NCBI GenBank assembly: GCA_051000755.1 | Contig: JBPCNZ010000147.1 | Coordinates: 1-60,200 of the forward strand | Source: JALZAH01 sp051000755 | GTDB lineage: Bacteria; Actinomycetota; Acidimicrobiia; Acidimicrobiales; Palsa-688 | Direction of reading: 5' to 3' | Length of the DNA stretch: 60,200 nt | Shown here: in pieces, positions 1 through 8,783 of the stretch | Layout of the letters: every line of letters begins with the position of its first letter | How positions within the stretch are numbered: the first letter of the stretch is position 1 | Translations under genes and position numbers: made by a program | Notes under the pieces: model-generated | What the model saw: only the letters and a program-made list of their open reading frames with translations | Told to the model about the DNA's origin: nothing | Databases searched by the model: none

Positions 1-121
1 CGGGCGTCAACTTCGAGCCGGGATCCGGACCAGCGGTGATAGCAGAACCTCACAGAGCGGCTCCGCCCGCTACCCCAAGACTGCCAACTGCCGCCCCCGA
101 GGTGGTGGACCCACGTGAATG

Positions 122-960
122 GTTACCCTCAAACACCTTACACTGGGACCGGGGTGGCGGCTCAACACCAGCGTCGACGTGCGCCTCGCACTGGACCCAG
201 GGGTGGTCACCTACTACGACCCATCGGGGGCGGCGTAGACCTTCACTCAGAACGGGGCGGCGTGGGTTCCGCCGCAGGGCCTGGATGTGACCTTGGCCTA
301 CAACCCGGCCACGTTCGCATGGACGATCTTCGACCACGAAACCAACCAGACCCTGTATTTCAACTCGGCCGGGGTCCTGACTGCGGACATGGACCGCAAC
401 GCCAACCCCGTCACGTTCTCGACCGACAACGCCAACAGCGGTTCGAACCGCCAAGGCGGTCCGACGGTTCTGATCACCGGGTCGGCCGGTTTGTCGCCAG
501 CCAACTCGATCCTGGCCGACCCGAGCCGCTCCTACTACTTCGACCCATACAACAACATCCATTACATCTTGAAGTCGATTGCCCAGGTTCCCGGCGATGG
601 CAGCGGCAACCGGACCACCACCTTCGCCTACAACACCAACAATCAGTCTACTATGCTCTTGGTAACGACATAATAACTGCTCACACCCTGGTTAACGGCA
701 GCGAGGTAAACTCACAAACCGTTCAATCGCCGCCCACCCCAGGTGGCCCCTCTTTACCCAAGTGAACTTTTACCACTTCAATTTCGTTCCGGGAAACAAC
801 TTCGGCATCCGCTTCACCTACGACGCTGATGGGATGTCAGAAACGTTGAGAACGCGTACTGCTACGACGCCTCCAGCCGGCCTCCAGGTTGCCGCGGTCA
901 ACAACGTCTTCACCACTTACCTCTACGACACAGTCCGAGCTGACGGCCCCAGCGCTCAGT
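122..960 (+). pseudogene. Degraded RHS/YD-repeat-like protein gene
   Basis: Reading from 122 gives RHS-like sequence (GPGWRLN, then DPGVVTYYDPSGA) that hits an in-frame TAG at 236-238 and continues in the same frame (TFTQNG, then FDHETNQTLYFNSAGVLTADMDRN) to a stop at 671-673. Further RHS-like sequence (FTYDADGM, TTYLYDT) reappears in another frame at about 762-930. One stop plus at least one frameshift show the gene is dead. RHS/YD proteins are large cell-surface or toxin-delivery polypeptides; this is only an internal piece. Base composition is less GC-rich than the chromosome around it, which suggests acquired DNA. The gene may begin upstream of the window. The family call rests on motif style, not on an alignment. 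Confidence 0.6.
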
Positions 961-1182
961 CCGCCGGTTGCTGGTGCCAGAGAAGAGCCGAGCGAATCCG
1001 CTGGAGACCACCACCGGTGTGTCAGCAGTCGGAGCCCTCTCGCGTCCTCAGCTTTTCTCGTCGTCGGGGTTCATCGCGCGTTTATCGCGCGTCCGCTCCC
1101 ATTCGGAGCCGTCCGAGAGAGTCCGTTAAAACCCTTTGACCAGCCATGATGGTTCACCGGGGTACGTGCCAGTACGCCCCGT

Positions 1183-1228
1183 TCAGCCTTCCAAGCTGGT
1201 TACGCGGGTTCGACTCCCGTCGCCCGCT
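1183..1228 (+). pseudogene. tRNA-Gly(UCC) 3' half, truncated; candidate attachment-site remnant
   Basis: An anticodon arm is visible (stem 1183-1187 with 1195-1199, loop 1188-1194, anticodon TCC at 1190-1192), then a T-arm (1204-1208 pairing with 1216-1220 around TTCGACT), then the 3' acceptor strand CGCCCGC at 1221-1227 and discriminator T1228. The complementary 5' acceptor strand (GCGGGCG) and a D-arm are not found upstream. This is therefore a 3' half-tRNA, the shape left when a tyrosine integrase recombines in the anticodon loop. No CCA is encoded. It sits directly downstream of the decayed RHS-like DNA. Confidence 0.7.
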
Positions 1229-1305
1229 CTCCCCCGGCGCTGGTCCCGGATGGGCCCGAGCTCATCTCGCGGGCACACGTTGGTCCAGGGTGAGCCCTTG
1301 CTCTG

Positions 1306-1377
1306 TCGGGGAGACGGGGATCGAACCCGCGACCTCCTGCTCCCAAAGCAGGCACGCTACCGCTGCGCCACTCCCCG
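1306..1377 (-). tRNA. tRNA-Pro (anticodon UGG)
   Basis: On the minus strand a full cloverleaf is present: acceptor CGGGGAG (1377-1371) pairs with CTCCCCG (1313-1307); the discriminator is A; the anticodon arm is CCTGC-TTTGGGA-GCAGG with anticodon TGG; the T-arm is GCGGG-TTCGATC-CCCGT. The C1-G72 acceptor start is typical of bacterial tRNA-Pro. CCA is not encoded. It lies about 110 bp upstream of trigger factor on the opposite strand. Confidence 0.95.
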
Positions 1378-1472
1378 TTCCGGGCCCGGCGCCGGAAGGG
1401 CCGACCGAGCCTCAGCTGAGGCCGTCAACGGTAGTCGCGAATGGAAGGGGCTCGGTCCCCCCCTGTCCCCGG

Positions 1473-1478
1473 TAGACT
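1473..1478 (+). promoter_or_regulatory. Putative -10 element (TAGACT) of tig
   Basis: TAGACT lies 11 nt before the chosen tig ATG. Transcription would start about 4 nt before the start codon, giving almost no leader. No convincing -35 hexamer is seen. The same TAnnnT arrangement recurs before many genes in this window. Confidence 0.45.
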
Positions 1479-1489
1479 CTGGCCTCCGT

Positions 1490-2917
1490 ATGAAAGCCGT
1501 CGTCGAGCCCCTCGAGGGCAACAAGGTCAAGCTGTCGATCGAGGTCGACGAGCGCGAGTTCGAAACTGCGGTGGATGCTGCCTTCCGCAAGATCGCCAAA
1601 GAGGTGCGAATCCCAGGCTTCCGGCCCGGGCGAGCGCCCCGGCGGATACTCGAAGCTCGTCTCGGCACCGGATCCGGCCGGTCCGAGGCCCTGAGGGACG
1701 CCCTTCCCGACTACTACGCCCGGGCCTTGGTCGACAACGACGTGGATGCCATCGCCGCGCCGGAGATCGACATCACCAGCGGCACCGACCATGGCCCCGT
1801 GGCCTTCGACGCCATCGTCGAGGTCCGACCCCGTCTGCAGCTCGCCGGGTACTCGGGGCTGCGCGTCGAGGTTCCCGACCCGGAGGTCACCGACGACGAC
1901 ATCGCCACCCAGGTGGACCGCCTGAGAGGCAACCTGGCCGAGCTGACTCCGGTGGAGCGACCCGCCCGCGACGGGGACCACCTGACGATCGACCTTCATG
2001 CCGAGCGCGACGGGGAGGCGATCGGCGGCATGACCACCGACGACTTCCTCTACGAGCTCGGCAGCGCAACGGTGATCCCCGAGCTCGACACCCAGCTTCA
2101 GGGGGCCAAGGTCGCCGACATCCTCGCCTTCGACGCCGACCTTCCGGACGGACCGGTCGCCATGCGCGTCCTGGTCAAGGAGATCAAGGAGAAGGTGCTC
2201 CCCGAGGTCACCGACGAGTGGGCGTCGGAAGCGTCGGAGTTCGACACCGTCGCCGAGTTGCGCGCCGACATCGTCAAGCGGATGCGGATGGTCAAGAAGA
2301 TGCAGGCCACCATGGCTCTGCGCAACGGCGCCGTCGACGCCCTCGTCGAGCTGGTCGACGAAGAGCCCCCCAAGGCGCTCATCGATGCCGAGGTGGAGCG
2401 GCGTGCCCAGGACCTGGGCCACCGGTTGGAGGCCCAGGGCGCCACCATCGCCCAGTACCTCGAGGCGACCGGCCGCAGCGAAGAGGATGTCATCGCCGAG
2501 CTGCGATCGGGGGCGGAGCCGGCTGTCAAGGCCGATCTGGCTCTTCGGGCCGTCGCCGAAGGAGAGGGGCTGGCCCCTACCGACGCTGAGATCGACGCCG
2601 AGATCGCCAGGCTGTCGGGCAACTACGAGATGACGCCCGCCGACCTTCGCCGCCAGCTCGAGAGCGCCGGGCAGATGCCCGCGGTACGCTCGGACCTGGA
2701 GAAAGGCAAAGCCCTGGAGTGGCTGATCGAGCACACCGAGGTCGTCGACGCCGCGGGTAACCCGGTTGAACGGGCCCTTCTCGACCCGACGCCCGAGATG
2801 GACTCCACCGATACGGATGCAGCACCGGAGACAGCCACCGACTCGTCGGGGCACCCGGAAGACCAGTCAGACCCCCAGTCCAGCCAAGCGGCCCCAGCCG
2901 AGAGCGGAGAAGCGTGA
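1490..2917 (+). CDS. tig: Trigger factor, ribosome-associated chaperone and peptidyl-prolyl isomerase
   Basis: Trigger factor binds the ribosome at the exit tunnel and shields nascent chains. The 475-residue product has the ribosome-docking signature GFRPGRAP near residue 43-50, an FKBP-like PPIase domain at about 150-240, and a helical C-terminal chaperone region. It ends in an acidic, Ser/Thr/Asp-rich tail that is longer than needed for the fold. The reading frame is open further upstream through the tRNA region, but ATG 1490 gives the canonical N-terminus (MKAVVEPLEGN) and sits behind a TAGACT element. Its stop overlaps the clpP start (GTGA), as expected for tig-clpP-clpX coupling. Confidence 0.96.
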   Translation: MKAVVEPLEGNKVKLSIEVDEREFETAVDAAFRKIAKEVRIPGFRPGRAPRRILEARLGTGSGRSEALRDALPDYYARALVDNDVDAIAAPEIDITSGTDHGPVAFDAIVEVRPRLQLAGYSGLRVEVPDPEVTDDDIATQVDRLRGNLAELTPVERPARDGDHLTIDLHAERDGEAIGGMTTDDFLYELGSATVIPELDTQLQGAKVADILAFDADLPDGPVAMRVLVKEIKEKVLPEVTDEWASEASEFDTVAELRADIVKRMRMVKKMQATMALRNGAVDALVELVDEEPPKALIDAEVERRAQDLGHRLEAQGATIAQYLEATGRSEEDVIAELRSGAEPAVKADLALRAVAEGEGLAPTDAEIDAEIARLSGNYEMTPADLRRQLESAGQMPAVRSDLEKGKALEWLIEHTEVVDAAGNPVERALLDPTPEMDSTDTDAAPETATDSSGHPEDQSDPQSSQAAPAESGEA

Positions 2918-3549
2918 CCAGTCCCCTCGCCCAGTACCACATCCCGGGGGTCTTCGAGCAGACCAACCGGGGGGAGAAGAGCTATGACCTGTTCTCCCGG
3001 ATGCTCGAGGAGAACATCATCTTCCTCGGGACCCCGATCGATGACTACGTCGCCAACGCCGTGTGCGCCCAGATGCTCTACCTCGAGTACAAGAACGCGG
3101 ATCGTGACATCAACCTCTACATAAACTCTCCAGGTGGCGAGATCACGGCTCTGTTCGCCATCTACGACACCATGAAGTTCGTGAAGAACGACATCTCCAC
3201 ATTTTGCTACGGGCAGGCGGCCTCGGCCGCGGCCGTCATCCTGGCCGGGGGTACGGCGGGGAAGCGCTTCACCCTGCCCCACGCCCGCATCCTGATCCAC
3301 CAGCCCCACGGCGGTGTGGCCGGGCAGGCCGCCGACATCGAGATCCAGGCCAAGGAGATCCTCTCCATGCGCGACCTGCTCAACCAGATGCTGGCCAGCG
3401 ACACGGGGCAGACCGTCGAGAAGGTGGCCAAGGACACCGACCGGGACTTCATCATGAGCGCCGACGAGGCCAAGGACTACGGCGTCATCGATGAGGTCAT
3501 AAGCACGAGGGACCTGGCGGCGCTTCCACAAGCCGCCGGCGTGTCCTAG
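2914..3549 (+). CDS. clpP: ATP-dependent Clp protease proteolytic subunit
   Basis: ClpP is the serine peptidase barrel that degrades proteins fed by ClpX or ClpC. The 211-residue product shows the catalytic triad with family spacing: Ser104 in GQAASAAA, His129 in ILIHQPHGG, and Asp178 in the DTDRD segment. The GTG start overlaps the tig stop by 4 bp. Sequence style is closer to actinobacterial ClpP2 than ClpP1. Actinobacteria usually carry clpP1 and clpP2 side by side here; only one copy is present, so a partner subunit, if it exists, is elsewhere. The short N-terminal extension before YDLFSRMLEENII may be a propeptide. Confidence 0.97.
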   Translation: MTSPLAQYHIPGVFEQTNRGEKSYDLFSRMLEENIIFLGTPIDDYVANAVCAQMLYLEYKNADRDINLYINSPGGEITALFAIYDTMKFVKNDISTFCYGQAASAAAVILAGGTAGKRFTLPHARILIHQPHGGVAGQAADIEIQAKEILSMRDLLNQMLASDTGQTVEKVAKDTDRDFIMSADEAKDYGVIDEVISTRDLAALPQAAGVS

Positions 3550-3568
3550 GGGACCAGGGGGGTTAGCG

Positions 3569-4843
3569 ATGGCCAAGTTCGGAGAGTCGAGCGATCTCGT
3601 CAAGTGTTCGTTCTGCGGCAAGTCCCAGAAGCAGGTGAAGAAGCTCATCGCCGGACCGGGTGTCTACATCTGCGACGAGTGCATCGACCTGTGCAACGAC
3701 ATCATCGAAGAAGAGCTCTCGGAGGGCTCGGAGGTCCACTTCGAGGAGTTGCCCAAGCCCACGGAGATCTCCGCCTTCCTCAATGACTATGTGATCGGGC
3801 AGGAGCGGGCCAAGAAGATCCTCTCGGTCGCGGTCTACAACCACTACAAGCGGGTGCAGGCGGGGGGCTACGCCGACAGCGACGTCGAACTGCAGAAGTC
3901 GAACATCCTGTTGTTGGGCCCGACCGGTTGTGGCAAGACCTTCCTGGCCCAGACCCTCGCCCGGATGCTCAACGTCCCCTTCGCCATCGCCGACGCCACC
4001 GCCCTCACCGAGGCCGGCTATGTCGGTGAGGACGTGGAGAACATCCTGCTCAAGTTGATCCAGGCCGCCGACTACGACGTCAAGAAGGCGGAGACGGGGA
4101 TCATCTACATCGATGAGATCGACAAGATCGCCCGCAAGAGCGAGAATCCCTCAATCACCCGGGACGTCTCCGGCGAGGGGGTGCAGCAGGCACTCTTGAA
4201 GATCCTGGAGGGGACGACCGCGTCGGTACCCCCGCAGGGAGGCCGCAAGCATCCCCACCAGGAGTTCATCCAGATCGACACCACCAACATCCTCTTCGTC
4301 TGCGGTGGCGCCTTCGCCGGCTTGGACCGGATCATCGACTCTCGCCTCGGTCACCAGGGCATCGGGTTCGGTGCCGAGATCCGCCGAGGTCAGGCTCAGG
4401 CTGAGAGTGAGCTCTTGGCGCAGGTCCTGCCCGAGGATCTCCTCAAGTTCGGGTTGATCCCCGAGTTCGTGGGGCGGCTTCCGGTGATCGGTGCCGTCTC
4501 CAGCCTGGACCGGAAGGCCTTGGTCCGCATCCTGGTCGAGCCCAAGAGTGCCCTGGTCAAGCAGTACCAGAAGGTCTTCGAGCTCGACGGCGTCGAACTG
4601 GTCTTCAGCGACGAGGCGCTCGAGGCGATCGCCGAGCAGGCCATGTTGCGTGCCACTGGGGCCCGGGGCCTGCGGGCCATCCTCGAGGAGGTCCTCCTGG
4701 AGGTCATGTACGACCTGCCCAGCCGCACCGACATCGGTCAATGCGTCATCGACCGGTCGGTCGTCCTCGAGCGGGTCAACCCCACCCTGGTGCCCCGGAC
4801 CGAGCCGGTCAAGGAGAGTCGACCCCGGCGGGCGGCCTCCTGA
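3569..4843 (+). CDS. clpX: ClpX, AAA+ unfoldase subunit of the Clp protease
   Basis: ClpX recognises tagged substrates, unfolds them and threads them into ClpP. The 424-residue product has the N-terminal zinc-binding domain (Cys13, Cys16, Cys35, Cys38), Walker A GPTGCGKT at 117-124, Walker B IIYIDEIDKI, and the C-terminal AAA+ small domain ending in ESRPRRAAS. Length matches the family. It starts with ATG 19 bp after clpP, so it is in the same transcription unit. In many actinobacteria valS follows; here folC follows directly. Confidence 0.97.
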   Translation: MAKFGESSDLVKCSFCGKSQKQVKKLIAGPGVYICDECIDLCNDIIEEELSEGSEVHFEELPKPTEISAFLNDYVIGQERAKKILSVAVYNHYKRVQAGGYADSDVELQKSNILLLGPTGCGKTFLAQTLARMLNVPFAIADATALTEAGYVGEDVENILLKLIQAADYDVKKAETGIIYIDEIDKIARKSENPSITRDVSGEGVQQALLKILEGTTASVPPQGGRKHPHQEFIQIDTTNILFVCGGAFAGLDRIIDSRLGHQGIGFGAEIRRGQAQAESELLAQVLPEDLLKFGLIPEFVGRLPVIGAVSSLDRKALVRILVEPKSALVKQYQKVFELDGVELVFSDEALEAIAEQAMLRATGARGLRAILEEVLLEVMYDLPSRTDIGQCVIDRSVVLERVNPTLVPRTEPVKESRPRRAAS

Positions 4844-4891
4844 ACCACAGCCTCTCGACGCACAGCCTCGTCTTCACCGTAGGGGTGGTTC

Positions 4892-6199
4892 GTGGATCTG
4901 GGTGATGCCCTGGCCTGGCTGGACCGCCACCAGAACCTCGAGCGGATGCTGGCCGACCGGTCCCGGGCTACGCCGAACCCGGCCCGGATGGTCCAACTGA
5001 TGCAGATCCTGGGCGATCCCCAGGCCGCGGTGCCGGTCATCCACGTCACCGGCACCAATGGCAAGACGTCGACTGCTCGGGGCATCGCCCAGTTGCTCAC
5101 CGCCAAAGGACTGAGCGTCGGGACCTTCACCAGCCCTCACCTCGAGTCCATCAACGAGCGGATCACCGCCCACGGCCAGCCCATCGACGACGACACCCTG
5201 GCCGGGCTGCTGAGCGACATCGCCGACTTGGAAGGTCTGGTCGGCCCTGACCTGCGCCCGACCTGGTTCGAGATCCTCGCCGCCGCGTCGTTCCGCTTCT
5301 TCGCCGACCGGCCCGTCGACGTCGCCGTCGTCGAGGTCGGCCTCGGGGGGCGATGGGATGCGACGAACGTGGTCGATGCTGAAGTCGCCGTGGTGACCAA
5401 CGTGGGCTTGGACCACACCGAGCTGCTCGGCCCCAGCCGCTCGGACATCGCCAGGGAGAAGGCCGGCATCATCAAGCAACGCTCCGTCCTGGTGCTCGGT
5501 GAGCGGGATGCCCCGTTGCGAGCCATCTTCGAACAGGAGAACCCGGCGGCGCTGTGGTTGGCCGGTCGGGACTACGGCTGCAGTCGCAACGACCTGGCAG
5601 TCGGGGGGCGGGTCCTCGACCTCCGGACCCCGGGTGCCACCTACGAGGGGCTGTGGTTGGACCTGCACGGCCGCCACCAGGCCGACAACTTCGCCACGGC
5701 GGTGGCGGCCACCGAGGCGTTCTTCTCCACGCCGATCGAGGATCCGCTGGTCCGGGAGGCAGCAGCGACGGTGCGCTCGCCGGGTCGCATGGAGATCGTC
5801 GGCCGCCAGCCGTTGGTGATCCTCGACGGCGCCAAGAACCCTGACGGCGCCGCCGCCGCCGCCTCCACCCTCGCCGAGGAGTTCGGTGAGGTTCGGTCCC
5901 GGATCCTGGTCGTGGGCATGTTGGGGGGCAAGGATCCGGTCGAGATGCTGACCGCCCTCGACGCCGAGCACGCCCGCCTCGTGGTCGCCTGTCTGCCGCC
6001 GTCGCCGCGGGCATTGCCGGCCGCCGAGGTGGCTGCCGCGGCCGCCGCCCTGGGCGCCCCGGTCGAGGTGATCGAGGCGGTGCCCGACGCCTTGCGCTTC
6101 GCCGTGGAGCGGGCCACCGCTGACGACCTGATCCTCGTGACCGGATCTCTGTACGTGGTCGGCGCGGCGCGGGCCGCCTTCGCCGGACGGGTGCGATAG
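4892..6199 (+). CDS. folC: Bifunctional folylpolyglutamate synthase / dihydrofolate synthase
   Basis: FolC adds glutamate to dihydropteroate and to reduced folates, so retaining folate in the cell. The 435-residue product has the Mur-ligase-type P-loop GTNGKTST at about residue 54, the segment TFTSPHLESINERI, the ligase-core motif VGLGGRWDATN, and the C-terminal glutamate-ligase domain (LDGAKNPDGAAAA). The GTG start at 4892 is chosen because the family N-terminus (DALAWLDR) begins immediately. It lies 48 bp after clpX with no terminator seen, so read-through from clpX is possible. Confidence 0.95.
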   Translation: MDLGDALAWLDRHQNLERMLADRSRATPNPARMVQLMQILGDPQAAVPVIHVTGTNGKTSTARGIAQLLTAKGLSVGTFTSPHLESINERITAHGQPIDDDTLAGLLSDIADLEGLVGPDLRPTWFEILAAASFRFFADRPVDVAVVEVGLGGRWDATNVVDAEVAVVTNVGLDHTELLGPSRSDIAREKAGIIKQRSVLVLGERDAPLRAIFEQENPAALWLAGRDYGCSRNDLAVGGRVLDLRTPGATYEGLWLDLHGRHQADNFATAVAATEAFFSTPIEDPLVREAAATVRSPGRMEIVGRQPLVILDGAKNPDGAAAAASTLAEEFGEVRSRILVVGMLGGKDPVEMLTALDAEHARLVVACLPPSPRALPAAEVAAAAAALGAPVEVIEAVPDALRFAVERATADDLILVTGSLYVVGAARAAFAGRVR

Positions 6200-6249
6200 G
6201 CGCTCGAGCGACCGATAGGGCCTCGAGCGGCGAGGCGCCGGAGCTTGGC

Positions 6250-6255
6250 TACCCT
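6250..6255 (+). promoter_or_regulatory. Putative -10 element (TACCCT) of ndk
   Basis: TACCCT ends 8 nt before the ndk ATG, which would place the transcription start at or next to the A of the start codon. There is no Shine-Dalgarno sequence between them, consistent with a leaderless mRNA. Confidence 0.5.
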
Positions 6256-6263
6256 GCCAGCCC

Positions 6264-6677
6264 ATGGACCGCACCTTCGTGATGTGCAAGCCCGACGCCG
6301 TCGAACGCGGGCTGGTCGGCGAGATCCTGGGCCGCTTCGAGCGCAAGGGTCTTCGGATCGTGGCCGCGGAGCTGCGTCACATCGACCGTCAGGTGGCGGC
6401 CCGGCACTACGCCGAGCACGAGGGCAAGGGCTTCTTCGAGGATCTTCTGGCCTTCATCACCCGGTCGCCGGCCATGTTGGCGGTGATCGCCGGACCCCCG
6501 GACACCTGGGCCGTGGTGCGCGCCCTGATGGGGGCGACCAACCCTGCCACGGCCGCCCCGGGGACGATCCGTGGCGATCTGGCCACCGAGACGACCGAGA
6601 ATCTGGTTCATGGGTCGGACTCGACCACCAGTGCGGAGGCCGAGATCGCCTTGTGGTTCCCTGATCTGAGCGCCTGA
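6264..6677 (+). CDS. ndk: Nucleoside-diphosphate kinase
   Basis: Ndk transfers the terminal phosphate from NTPs to NDPs through a phosphohistidine, keeping nucleotide pools balanced. The 137-residue product has the typical length, the N-terminus MDRTFVMCKPDAVERG, and the active-site motif NLVHGSDS with the catalytic His at about residue 116. It follows folC by 64 bp and carries its own TACCCT promoter-like element. It is well conserved with nothing odd. Confidence 0.97.
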   Translation: MDRTFVMCKPDAVERGLVGEILGRFERKGLRIVAAELRHIDRQVAARHYAEHEGKGFFEDLLAFITRSPAMLAVIAGPPDTWAVVRALMGATNPATAAPGTIRGDLATETTENLVHGSDSTTSAEAEIALWFPDLSA

Positions 6678-6813
6678 GTCGCTCCCGAGGGCCCACTGGC
6701 GGCCGCCGGCGGCAAATTTCGACCAGAAAGTGCCCGATCCGCCTCGCCGGTAGGGGCGGCGGCAGGTTAGCCTCGCAGAGCCAGAGACAGGCGGATGGCC
6801 CTCTCTGGGCGGA

Positions 6814-6842
6814 TGGACGACCCTCGCCAAGACCTGTAGCTT
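6814..6842 (+). promoter_or_regulatory. Putative mreB operon promoter
   Basis: TGGACG (6814-6819), a 17-nt spacer, and TAGCTT (6837-6842) form a recognisable promoter ahead of mreB. It would give a leader of about 35 nt carrying a GGAGG ribosome-binding site at 6870-6874. A second TAGCCT lies further upstream at 6768-6773. This is one of the few genes here with both a leader and a clear Shine-Dalgarno sequence. Confidence 0.45.
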
Positions 6843-6882
6843 GGCATGTCGACCTCCGAACCCTTTACTGGAGGCCTAGCCC

Positions 6883-7923
6883 GTGTCAGACAACCCGTTC
6901 TCCGGCTTCTTCGGCCGAGACATGGCCGTGGATCTCGGCACTGCCAACACGTTGGTATATGTGCGAGGTCGGGGCATCGTGCTCAACGAGCCCTCGGTCG
7001 TCGCCGTCAACATCAAAGACGACCGTCCGCTGGCGGTGGGCATCGAGGCCAAGCGGATGATCGGGCGCACGCCGAGCCACATCCAGGCCATCCGCCCTCT
7101 CCGAGACGGCGTGATCGCCAACTTCGACATCTGCGAGAAGATGCTGGCCTACTTCATCCGGCGGGTCCATGGCTCGAGGCGCTTCGCCAAGCCCCGCATG
7201 GTCATCTGCGTCCCTTCGGGCATCACCGGAGTTGAGCAGCGGGCTGTCCAGGAAGCGGCCGAGTCGGCCGGTGCCCGCAAGCCGGCGTTCATCATCGAGG
7301 AGCCCATGGCCGCTGCCATCGGCGCCGGCCTGCCCGTCCACGAACCGACCGGCAACATGGTCGTCGACATCGGTGGGGGGACGACCGAGGTGGCCGTCAT
7401 CTCCCTCGGGGGCATCGTGACCAGCCAGTCCGTTCGCATCGGCGGCGATGAACTGGACGAGGCCATCATCCAGTTCATCAAGAAGGAGTACAGCCTGGCG
7501 CTGGGGGAGCGCACCGCGGAGGAGATCAAGATCGCCCTCGGCTCGGCCTGCCCCCTCGAGGAGGAGCTGCACGCCGAGATCCGTGGTCGAGACCTCATCA
7601 CCGGTCTCCCCAAGACCATCGTGACCACGACCGAGGAGATCCGCGAGGCCATCGAGGAGCCGGTGTCGGCCATCGTCGACGCCGTCAAGGTCACCCTGGA
7701 CAAGACTCCGCCGGAGCTGGCCGCCGACATCATGGAGCAGGGCAGTGTCCGGACCGGAGGGGGCGCCCTCCTCCACGGCCTCGATGCCCGGTTGGCGGCC
7801 GAGACCGGCATGCCCCTGCTCATCGCCGACAATCCTCTGCAGTCGGTGGCGATCGGCAGCGGCCAGTGCCTCGAGGAGTTCGACGTCCTGAAGGGCGTTT
7901 TGATGTCGTCGACGAGTCGCTGA
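6883..7923 (+). CDS. mreB: MreB, actin-like rod-shape determining protein
   Basis: MreB forms membrane-bound filaments that steer lateral wall synthesis. The 346-residue product has the actin-fold phosphate-1 motif MAVDLGTANT near the N-terminus, the phosphate-2 segment VVDIGGGTTEVA, and the adenosine motif RTGGGALLHGL. Length is normal. The GTG start sits 8 nt after GGAGG. It is the first gene of mreB-mreC-mreD-mrdA-rodA. A complete elongasome set implies a rod-shaped or elongating cell, which is not universal among actinobacteria. Confidence 0.97.
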   Translation: MSDNPFSGFFGRDMAVDLGTANTLVYVRGRGIVLNEPSVVAVNIKDDRPLAVGIEAKRMIGRTPSHIQAIRPLRDGVIANFDICEKMLAYFIRRVHGSRRFAKPRMVICVPSGITGVEQRAVQEAAESAGARKPAFIIEEPMAAAIGAGLPVHEPTGNMVVDIGGGTTEVAVISLGGIVTSQSVRIGGDELDEAIIQFIKKEYSLALGERTAEEIKIALGSACPLEEELHAEIRGRDLITGLPKTIVTTTEEIREAIEEPVSAIVDAVKVTLDKTPPELAADIMEQGSVRTGGGALLHGLDARLAAETGMPLLIADNPLQSVAIGSGQCLEEFDVLKGVLMSSTSR

Positions 7924-7943
7924 GCTTGGTTCCTTAGCCTTAC

Positions 7944-8783
7944 GTGGCCACCTACCGACGAAGGTCTCGGACGCGCTCGATCCTGATCGTGACCGTACTC
8001 GCCGCCATCACGCTCATCACCCTCGATTCGCGCAGCAACGGCCAGGGGACGCTGGGCAGTTTCAGGGGGAGGGTGACCGACGTGTTCTCCCCGATCCAGA
8101 GCGCCACCCACAGCGCCTTGGCGCCGGTGGGCAACTTCCTGTCGGGGGCGTCCAGCTATGGCTCCCTGCGCTCGGAGAACCAGCGACTCCGCAACCAGAT
8201 CGCCACCATGCAGTCACAGGCGGTGACGTCGTCGGCCGCCGAGAAGCAGGCCCAAGCGGTCCTGGCTCAAGCCCATCTGAGCTTCGTGGGTTCCATCCCA
8301 ACAGTCCAGACCCAGGTCATCGATGCCGGTTCGTCCAACTTCGAGAACACCGTCACCATCGACAAGGGCACGACCGACGGGATTGCCGTCGGTCAGCCGG
8401 TGGTGGCTCCCGGTGGCCTCGTCGGCGACATCACTGCCGCCTCGGCGAGGACGGCGACGGTTGATCTGCTGACGGATCCCAACTTCGTCGTCGGTGTGCG
8501 ACTCGACGACAACGTGGTGGCCTCGGCCCAGGGCTACGGCAGGTCGAAGTCGTTGCGGGTCACGTTCGACCAGCCCCCCGACCTCGGGTTCCACCTCGGC
8601 CTCGGCGAAGCCCTGGTCACCAGCGGGCTGGATCTGGAGAAGTTCCCCCCGGGCATCCCGGTGGCCACCGTCGACCAGGTCAAGAGCCCGGCCGGCGCGC
8701 CGAATCCGATCGTCACCCTGAGGCCCCTGGTCAGCCTGTCCCAGCTCGACTTCCTGACCGTCGAGCTGTGGTCCCCGCCGTGA
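7944..8783 (+). CDS. mreC: MreC, rod-shape determining protein
   Basis: MreC is a bitopic protein linking MreB to the periplasmic wall-synthesis complex. The 279-residue product has one N-terminal transmembrane segment (about residues 11-30), a coiled coil around residues 70-110 (SLRSENQRLRNQIATMQ), and the beta-domain pair (VIDAGSSNFENTVTID and GLVGDITAAS). The GTG start lies 20 bp after mreB and the stop overlaps mreD (GTGA), so translation is coupled. Confidence 0.94.
   Translation: MATYRRRSRTRSILIVTVLAAITLITLDSRSNGQGTLGSFRGRVTDVFSPIQSATHSALAPVGNFLSGASSYGSLRSENQRLRNQIATMQSQAVTSSAAEKQAQAVLAQAHLSFVGSIPTVQTQVIDAGSSNFENTVTIDKGTTDGIAVGQPVVAPGGLVGDITAASARTATVDLLTDPNFVVGVRLDDNVVASAQGYGRSKSLRVTFDQPPDLGFHLGLGEALVTSGLDLEKFPPGIPVATVDQVKSPAGAPNPIVTLRPLVSLSQLDFLTVELWSPP

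Noticed and set aside
4880..4886. TAGGGGT just before folC as another leaderless -10.
   Set aside because: The spacing does not give a TAnnnT hexamer and the gap to GTG is too short.
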